A stretch of DNA of 64,000 bases, taken from NCBI GenBank assembly GCA_016584495.1, contig WAID01000015.1, positions 1,736,501 through 1,800,500 of the forward strand, in the 5' to 3' direction. Both the position numbers and the translations under genes were made by a program. Positions 58,095 to 64,000 of the stretch are shown here, in pieces. The notes under the pieces are model-generated. The model made no database searches. It was not told the origin of the DNA and saw nothing but the letters and a program-made list of their open reading frames with translations. Position 1 is the stretch's first letter; each line of letters opens with the position of its first letter. The DNA comes from Celoporthe dispersa. Taxonomy: Eukaryota > Ascomycota > Sordariomycetes > Diaporthales > Cryphonectriaceae.

Positions 58095-58390
58095 GGACAG
58101 GAGATGAAGCTGCTGCTGCGGGCACTGGGTTCAAAAGTTCACGATCTTAAATATCATACCGCATAGGGACGGCGTCGGGTGGGTCATACTGGATACTGTA
58201 ATACTATTACACTGCGCATCTCAAGGAGGATTAACCGCGTTCCCCTGCAGACTAGCCATCTGTTGAAATGCATCTGCAGGCTAGCGGGTTGATGTTGAAA
58301 TGGCCCGTCACTTCATGCAGTCACGTCGTCAAGGCCTCTCTGCTGGTTCCGGTCTGCCTAGAGAGGCGCCCGAGAGCTTCGTCCTCTTCT

Positions 58391-59530
58391 TTAACTGTTT
58401 CGCGAGATCTGGGTCTGGCGTAGATGGCCCCTGTCTTTCTCCTTGCGCTGTCCGCCCGCCAGTGCTTTCCCCCTCTTGTGTTGGATATGAGCAACCTGCT
58501 TAGTCCGACGATCTTTCTTCTTTGAGTCTCTTATCTCTGTCTTCTCGTCAAAAGTCTTGATCCACTGATCCAACAGCTCCTGCACCTCGGGCGCCTTCTC
58601 GTTCGACCCTCCGGAACACCAAGCTTCTTCTGGATTCTGGCCTTTTCCTTCTCGATCAGCTTGAGACGACGGCGGACCGTGCGGTTCATACCCGAAGGCG
58701 GCGCAGTGTAGCCGGCAATCTTCTGCTTGAGAGGGGCGCCTCCATCTTCCATATCCACGTCCTCATCGTCAGACAGGGGCTTCAGCTTTTTTGGGTCGAC
58801 CGGCGTGGGGTTGACGTCGATCATAAAGATGTCGCCCGCCTCGTCCGCCCCGGAGGCCGCTGTGCCTACCAGGTCGGTGGCCTCCTGCTTCTTTGCCCGC
58901 TTCTCGGCCCGCTTCTCCCTCTTCCGCTCGGCCTTTGCCTGCCTCTTGCGCGCCTGCTCAGCCTCGTTATGAAGGCTAGAGGCCGTGAGGGACGGGCCGA
59001 GCTCCTTTCCATTAGAATCTTGAGCGCCTCCTCGCGGAGTCGCTCTTCCCGCTGCTCTTCCCTCTTCTGCTGCTTTTTGAACTTGGTCATATTGCCCTCG
59101 ACATTCTCAATCGGGGCCCTGCCCGGTGCGAAGTCTTCAAGGGCGGCTCCTCCCTCATCAGCAGAACCCTTGAACAGCAACGTTAGTGAACCACACCACA
59201 CACCACAACACACGACACCCAAGACCCTGATCATGGCCATGATTATCATTCACTGGAATGGACATCATGATCTCACTCTCCCAGACACACTGGGGCACGG
59301 GCGGAGAGCCAGCGCAATTTCTTGCGCCTGTTTAGGGCTTGTGAGGCCAACCTTTGAACTCTCGTCTCGTCTGCATCAGACCCGGTCTGATGGCTCGGCT
59401 TTTCAGTCTTCTTGGGCTTCCTGTCCCTACGGTCATGCTTCGTGACCTTGCTGTCCAGGTTCTTCTTCTCCTTCCTGTCTTTCTTAGTCACCTCGTCCAC
59501 CTCCATCAGATCAGGGCGTGTCTTGCCCAT
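58391..59530 (-). CDS. Lys/Arg-rich protein, probably nuclear or nucleolar, unknown function
   Basis: Not assigned to a named family. Exon 1 (59530-59291) and exon 2 (59168-58391) join across a 122-bp intron (GTGTGT...AAG, branch CTAAC), about 339 residues after two breaks, each needing one more base: T3 at 59006-59008 and C3 at 58607-58609. The N-terminus is Lys-rich (KKDRKEKKNLDSK). A central coiled-coil (KKQQKREEQREERLREEALK, then ARKRQAKAERKREKRAEKRA) precedes an acidic DDEDVDMEDG, and a C-terminal block IAGYTAPPSGMNRTVRRRLK plus VQELLDQWIKTFDEKTEIRD looks conserved. Such composition is common in ribosome-biogenesis factors; no direct evidence. The donor site is the least certain part. 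Divergent from RFC4. Confidence 0.62.
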
Positions 59531-59948
59531 GGTGACTCCGATGGTGGCAGGCGAGCCTGAGCCAAGTGAAGACAACAAGGGATGTCGCTCGCTCGGTCGA
59601 AATATTTCTTGGCGGATCAGTCAATCAGTGCTCTTAAAAGCTGAAAAGTATGGAACAGAGAGAGAGGGCTAGCGGCAGAAAGCCGGAAGGAAATGGCAGA
59701 TTACGGAGATTTTGGTTGAAACGATGTCTTATCGATAAGCCACCCATTGCATCTATAGCTGGGCAGCTGCCAGGGGCGGTGCTGCCATAGTCGGTGCCCT
59801 TAATTATCATAGTACAGTAGCTCCACTCCTCCACTCAAAGTTTTCCACGCCGTCGCGTCTGCACGACGCGATCCTCAATTTACGACGGAGCCTCTCTTCG
59901 CAGTATTAACAACAACCCCACACCAGCGCGCACTCACAATCTGACAAG
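59531..59948. promoter_or_regulatory. Divergent promoter, Lys-rich gene / RFC4
   Basis: 418 bp between two start codons. I searched for MluI-type ACGCGT boxes expected for replication genes and saw none on either strand. No other clear site. Confidence 0.4.
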
Positions 59949-61085
59949 ATGCCCGCAGCCAAGGTTGACGAGGCGGGCGAATCTTCAACCTCGGCAGCCA
60001 AAAAGATCCTGACTGCGAACACGAATGGCAACCCAACCTACGAGCTACCATGGTGAGCCAGCTCGTCGCCTGCCCGCCCGCCTGCATCTGAGCTGACCGT
60101 GTTCCCCAGGGTCGAGAAATACCGCCCCGTCTTCCTCGACGACATAGTCGGCAACGTTGAGACCATCGAGCGGCTCAAGATCATCGCTAAAGACGGCAAT
60201 ATGCCCCATGTCATTATCTCCGGGACGCCAGGCATCGGCAAGACGACCTCGGTGCTCTGCCTGGCGCGCCAGCTGCTCGGCGACGCGTACAAGGAGGCGG
60301 TCCTCGAGCTCAACGCCTCGGACGAGCGCGGGATTGATGTCGTGCGCAACCGCATCAAGGGTTTCGCGCAGAAGAAGGTCACCCTGCCGGCGGGCCGCCA
60401 CAAGATTGTCATCCTCGACGAGGCCGACAGCATGACGAGCGGCGCGCAGCAGGCACTGAGGCGGACGATGGAGATCTACTCCAACACCACGCGCTTCGCC
60501 TTTGCGTGCAACCAGTCCAACAAGATCATCGAGCCGCTGCAGTCCCGGTGCGCGATCCTGCGGTACGCGAGGCTGACGGACGCGCAGGTTGTAAAGAGGC
60601 TGCTGCAGATCATCGAGCTGGAAAAGGTCGAGTACAATGACGAGGGGCTGGCGGCGCTCGTGTTCAGCGCCGAGGGCGACATGCGGCAGGCCATCAACAA
60701 CCTGCAGTCGACGCATGCGGGCTTCGGGATGGTGACGGGCGACAACGTGTTCAAGGTGGTGGACTCGCCCCACCCGATCAAGGTCCAGGCCATGCTGAAG
60801 GCGTGCTTCGAGGGCAATGTAGACTCCGCGCTCGACACGCTGCGGGAGCTGTGGACGCTGGGATACTCGAGCCACGACATCATCAGCACCATGTTCAAGG
60901 TCACCAAGACGATACCGACGCTAAGCGAACATGCCAAGCTGGAGTTCATCAAGGAGATCGGCTTCACGCACATGAAGATCCTCGAGGGCGTCCAGACACT
61001 ACTGCAGCTCAGCGGCTGTGTGGTCCGGCTGTGCAAACTGAACATGGACCCGAAGAAGTTTCAGGTCAAGACCAAGGCGAGATGA
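59949..61085 (+). CDS. RFC4: Replication factor C subunit 4 (human RFC2 type)
   Basis: AAA+ subunit of the RFC clamp loader, which opens and loads PCNA at primer-template junctions. Exon 1 (59949-60052) and exon 2 (60110-61085) join across a 57-bp intron (GTGAGC...CAG) within LPWVEKYRP, giving 359 residues. RFC boxes: VEKYRPVFLDDIVGN at about 36-50, Walker A GTPGIGKTT at 73-81, Walker B ILDEAD at about 136-141, sensor 1 around FACNQSNKI and the SRC motif at 180-182, whose Arg acts as the trans arginine finger. The C-terminal collar helices are present. The blocks IDVVRNRIKGFAQKKV and VDSPHPIKV match yeast Rfc4 rather than Rfc2, Rfc3 or Rfc5. No frame break. Confidence 0.94.
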
Positions 61086-61316
61086 GTGAGTTTCTGTGAG
61101 GGTGAGTAAAGGCGGGGTTCTGATTTCCGGCATGGCATGGCATGGTTTGGCGTTGGTTCTGGCTCAATTCAGGTTCGGGATGTTCGGAGAGGGGGATGAT
61201 AAAATCGGTCAGGGCTTGTTTGATTACATCTGATACTGTACATGGAAGGCTTCTACAGGGCGTCTATAATGAGACACTGTGGCTGTCTTCCCGGAATTCA
61301 TCCAAGCCATACTTCT

Positions 61317-61716
61317 TCAGTCATCGTCATCCTTTCCATACTCCTCCTCAAACCGCTGCCATGCTGCCCTGTCCCTATCAAGCCGTCGCTGCATCCTGAC
61401 ACGAGCCTCGTACTGTCGCATGGTGTAGTCTGCTTCGATCATGGAGCCGACGACCATGCCGGACATCTGGAGGTATCTAGCGAGTCGTCAGCCAGGTGTC
61501 TCTCACGTACCCGCGAGGGCCAGCCCCAAGCCTTTCGGCGTCTTACACTTTGAACTGGATGGTCAGCCCTCTGTAGATAGGCGACGTGAGATATCCGACC
61601 CCACCGAGTATTCCCGTGAAGGCGCCCCATTTGACGGCGCCGTAGACTGCGCCTCTTGTCGCCTCCCAGGCTGCACCGGACACCTCCTCATCCCGCATAG
61701 CACCGTGAGATCGCAT
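61317..61716 (-). CDS. Small membrane-associated protein, unknown function
   Basis: Two exons (61716-61547, 61476-61317) join across a 70-bp intron (GTAAGA...TAG) to 109 residues. The N-terminal half has small-residue-rich hydrophobic sequence (AVKWGAFTGILGGVGYLTSP), likely a membrane segment, then VYLQMSGMVVGSMIEADY and a charged helix, RQYEARVRMQRRLDRDRAAW, ending in GKDDDD. The organisation recalls small inner-mitochondrial-membrane proteins of the HIG1/Rcf type, but I do not see the family signature and make no claim. The first ATG of this frame is used; an ATG at 61725 is in another frame and soon stops. Confidence 0.65.
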
Positions 61717-62641
61717 CTTGGCTCATGGCTGAGGGCCGGGAGTCGGAAGCGCCTGACCTGAGTGGCTCGTTGGTTGAGCTGCTGGTGGGTGGGTGGTATG
61801 ACGAGATGCTGGATATGTGTTCCTGAGCTGGTCGCAGAGACTAGGAGGATGTGTCGGTCTCTCCGAAATCTTTTCTTTCTTGGTTTCCTTCCTTCTCCTT
61901 TTCTCAATTGGGGGTTTTTTTCCTTTCCCGCTGGCAGCCGCGCTCTATGTGTACTGTGTGCGCTCCAGATGATCATAGGTTGCTGGACATGAGGAGAGCG
62001 TAGCCTGCGGGGCGCGGCCGAAGACGTCAGGAAGCTCGACCTAAGTAGTTACTCCTAACCCTCAGGCTTCAGACCCACCTCTCAGATCTTCTTCCTTCAC
62101 CGGCTCGTGTGGCTCACTTTCGTTCTGCTACTACGATATTTCAATATTTATTGTATCTTTGCCAGTGTGGTCGATTCAGCATTGTGTACTTCGATCCAAT
62201 GCTTTCAGACCAAGCACCGAACTATGCAAAACTGTCCACAGTGCGTTCTGCAGCCTCGATGTGACGGAGCAAATTGACCCAGTACAGTAGTAGGCCCATG
62301 ATACACACAATTGACACGCGAGCGCTGGACGCTGCCCTTCTTCGCCATTGACCAGCAGCCATCCGTGGAGCATCCATTGCACATTTTTGCTTCTCCTCCT
62401 TTCAAAGTACCTATGCTGCACGCAACCAGTCGGTACAGACAGCGTGGTATTGCGATGGCGCCTCGGTATCCCCGCGTAGAAGCAAGCTTCTGTCGGCCTC
62501 AGCCCTCAGGACCGCCGCATCCAAACTGACATCTCGGCAGCCTAGCGAGGGCAACTCACCCGGCTCGGCACCCTCATTTTACGCTGATATACCCGCAGTC
62601 TCACCACCAATGTGGTCTCTCGCGCTCGCATCCTCAACCTC
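61717..62641. other. Intergenic between small membrane protein and HIS3
   Basis: 925 bp, no supported gene. It includes the promoter of the small membrane-protein gene and the HIS3 3' flank. Confidence 0.35.
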
Positions 62642-63440
62642 CTAGCCCAGCGCACTCAGGGTTCCCTTCGTGCTCGGCACCTCTCCCTCCTTGCCCGGCA
62701 CTTTGCTCGTGGCCATGCGTATCGCCACCGCCAGGGCTTTGAATGCCGACTCGGCGCGGTGGTGGTCGTTCTCGCCCCGAATGCAGTCGACGTGTAGGGT
62801 CAGGCGCGCTCCCTGTGCGAAGCTCTGCAGGCAGTGCGGGATCATCTCGCAGCTCAGGTCGCCAATCTTCTCGCGCCTCAGGCCCAGGTCGATCACGCTG
62901 TACGGCCTGTTGGACAGGTCGACTACCGCACGGCTGAGGGCCTCGTCCAGCGGGGCGTATGCGTAGCCGAAGCGGGCGAGCCCGGCCATGGAGGTCAGGG
63001 CCGTGGCGAAGGCGCTGCCGAGGGCTATGCAGACGTCCTCGGCCGTGTGGTGGTCGTCGACTATGCACCGGTGGGAGGGGCAACGGTCAGCATTCGTACG
63101 TGGCTGTGTGGAGTAATGGGTCGCCAATCAGCCTGTGCAGCGTCTGCAGAGGCATTGGCGACTTACTATGCAGGTCGCCCTTGCATGCTATCGCCAGACT
63201 CCAGCCGGCGTGCTTCGCGAGGGCGTGCAGCATGTGGTCCAGAAACCCAATCCCCGTGTGCACACTTATCGTCTGCGACTTGCTTGACTGTGATGCGTGT
63301 CCGTCGGCGCCGGCAGCAAGCAGCCTCTCGTCCGTCTCGGGCGGGAATGCGCCGCCGTCGAGGTTCAGCGCAAGCTGGATGCTCGTCTCGTTGGTGTCAC
63401 GGGCGAGCGCCGTCCACCGCGGGGCTGTTGATGAGCTCAT
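62642..63440 (-). CDS. HIS3: Imidazoleglycerol-phosphate dehydratase
   Basis: Dehydrates imidazole glycerol phosphate to imidazole acetol phosphate, the sixth step of histidine synthesis; Mn-dependent cytosolic enzyme. Exon 1 (63440-63167) and exon 2 (63060-62642) join across a 106-bp intron (GTAAGT...TAG) that splits the conserved GDLHIDDHHTAED, giving 230 residues, normal length. Motifs: N-terminal RDTNETSIQLALNLDG, metal-binding HTGIGFLDHMLHALAKHAGW, DDHHTAEDVCIALG, and the C-terminal half with ENDHHRAESAFKALAVAIR, the second metal site. No frame break. I looked for a TGASTCA amino-acid-control element upstream and did not find a perfect one. Confidence 0.94.
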
Positions 63441-63889
63441 ATTGTGACTTGGCGATGTTATGGACGGACACAGGGCGGTGTATACAGCGGAGCTGGTAGA
63501 GCTGCGGTCATGAATTCCACAGCAAAAGATGGTGGTAGCTTGTCAGGCCGACTAGCGAAGAATATTTTGGGGTGACGTCTTTCGTTGCGCCGGAATCGCA
63601 GTGCTGAACTTCTCAATAGGGCCTTTCTGATAGGCGCATGGCGCGGTTTAGTGGTGGCTACTGTGGGGGATTGACAGGGGTCTAGTGCCTGCATCCCTAC
63701 CCCACGAGTTCAGCACATGCCAATCGAGGCCCTGTAGACAACAAGCCACCCTGATCTTTTTCCCTCTTTCCATCCACCTTGATAGGAGACACGAAGACAT
63801 CACGGGATGGCAAAGACAACAAACACGGTCTACCTTGCGAAGCACAGTGTCTGATACTAAGTCTTTATACATTATCTATACATCGTTTC
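63441..63889. promoter_or_regulatory. HIS3 upstream region
   Basis: 449 bp between the HIS3 start and the stop of the next minus-strand gene. No perfect bZIP site and no gene. Confidence 0.4.
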
Positions 63890-64000
63890 CTACGAGATAC
63901 AGCACCAGGATGCTATCTCTGAGGCGGCCCGGGAAACCACGTCTGGATCTGCTGACTCTCCACCGGACTGCCGCTCTCCCTCTTCCCCCTCCTCATCGTT
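63890..64000 (-). CDS. 3' end of a gene cut by the window edge, CAAX-like C-terminus
   Basis: An open minus frame of 37 codons runs from the window edge to TAG at 63892-63890. It is acidic (EEGEEGERQSGGES) and ends ASEIASWCCIS. The last four residues, C-C-I-S, fit a CAAX prenylation box preceded by no basic stretch. The rest of the gene lies outside, so neither family nor frame can be confirmed. Confidence 0.45.
   Translation of the reverse strand, partial: NDEEGEEGERQSGGESADPDVVSRAASEIASWCCIS

Noticed and set aside
1..64000. CRISPR arrays, bacterial operons, riboswitches or prophage
   Set aside because: No regularly spaced repeats; introns and gene families are eukaryotic, so these feature types do not apply.

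Overview
This window is nuclear DNA of a filamentous ascomycete (Pezizomycotina, most likely Sordariomycetes). The evidence is short spliceosomal introns (mostly about 50-120 bp, GTRNGT...YAG with CTAAC or CTGAC branch sites), single-copy eukaryotic housekeeping genes on both strands, fungal-only families (Zn2Cys6 regulator, DUF3176, DUF7924, GPI-anchored wall proteins) and AT-rich islands like those left by RIP. I cannot name the species.

Layout. 0-35 kb is mostly conserved core genome: DNA polymerase delta subunit 2 (-), YTM1 (+), a DEDDy 3'-5' exonuclease (-), LSM5 (+), RPB11 (-), an AVT-type vacuolar amino-acid transporter (-), a cation-chloride cotransporter (+), a serine-rich orphan (+), a CobW GTPase (-), a small hydrophilic protein (+), two Ser/Thr-rich surface proteins (-), a FAM32A-like protein (+) and dolichol kinase (+). 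36-57 kb looks accessory: an orphan polytopic membrane protein, an AIF/AMID-type oxidoreductase, a DUF3176 membrane protein, a gene-poor segment of 3.3 kb with AT-rich decayed DNA and transposon or gene relics, then a sulfatase, a GH43-like secreted hydrolase and a regulator with two zinc clusters in tandem, and finally a DUF7924 protein preceded by a decayed copy of its own 5' end. 57-64 kb returns to core genes: a rhomboid-like membrane protein, a Lys-rich probable nuclear protein, RFC4, a small membrane protein, HIS3 and the 3' end of a gene with a CAAX-like tail.

How genes relate. Core genes serve replication (POLD2, RFC4), RNA metabolism (LSM5, RPB11, YTM1), glycosylation (dolichol kinase), vacuolar transport and histidine synthesis, with no operon-like logic. 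The most cluster-like group is sulfatase / GH43-like / tandem zinc-cluster regulator: the regulator and hydrolase are divergent over an 831-bp promoter holding CGG/CCG inverted triplets, and the sulfatase is convergent with the hydrolase.

A caution on sequence quality: at least 26 single-base frame breaks interrupt otherwise convincing genes, nearly all in short homopolymer runs and including probably essential genes. I read these as base-call or assembly errors rather than pseudogenes. Spans below are whole-gene spans; exon limits and breaks are in the text.
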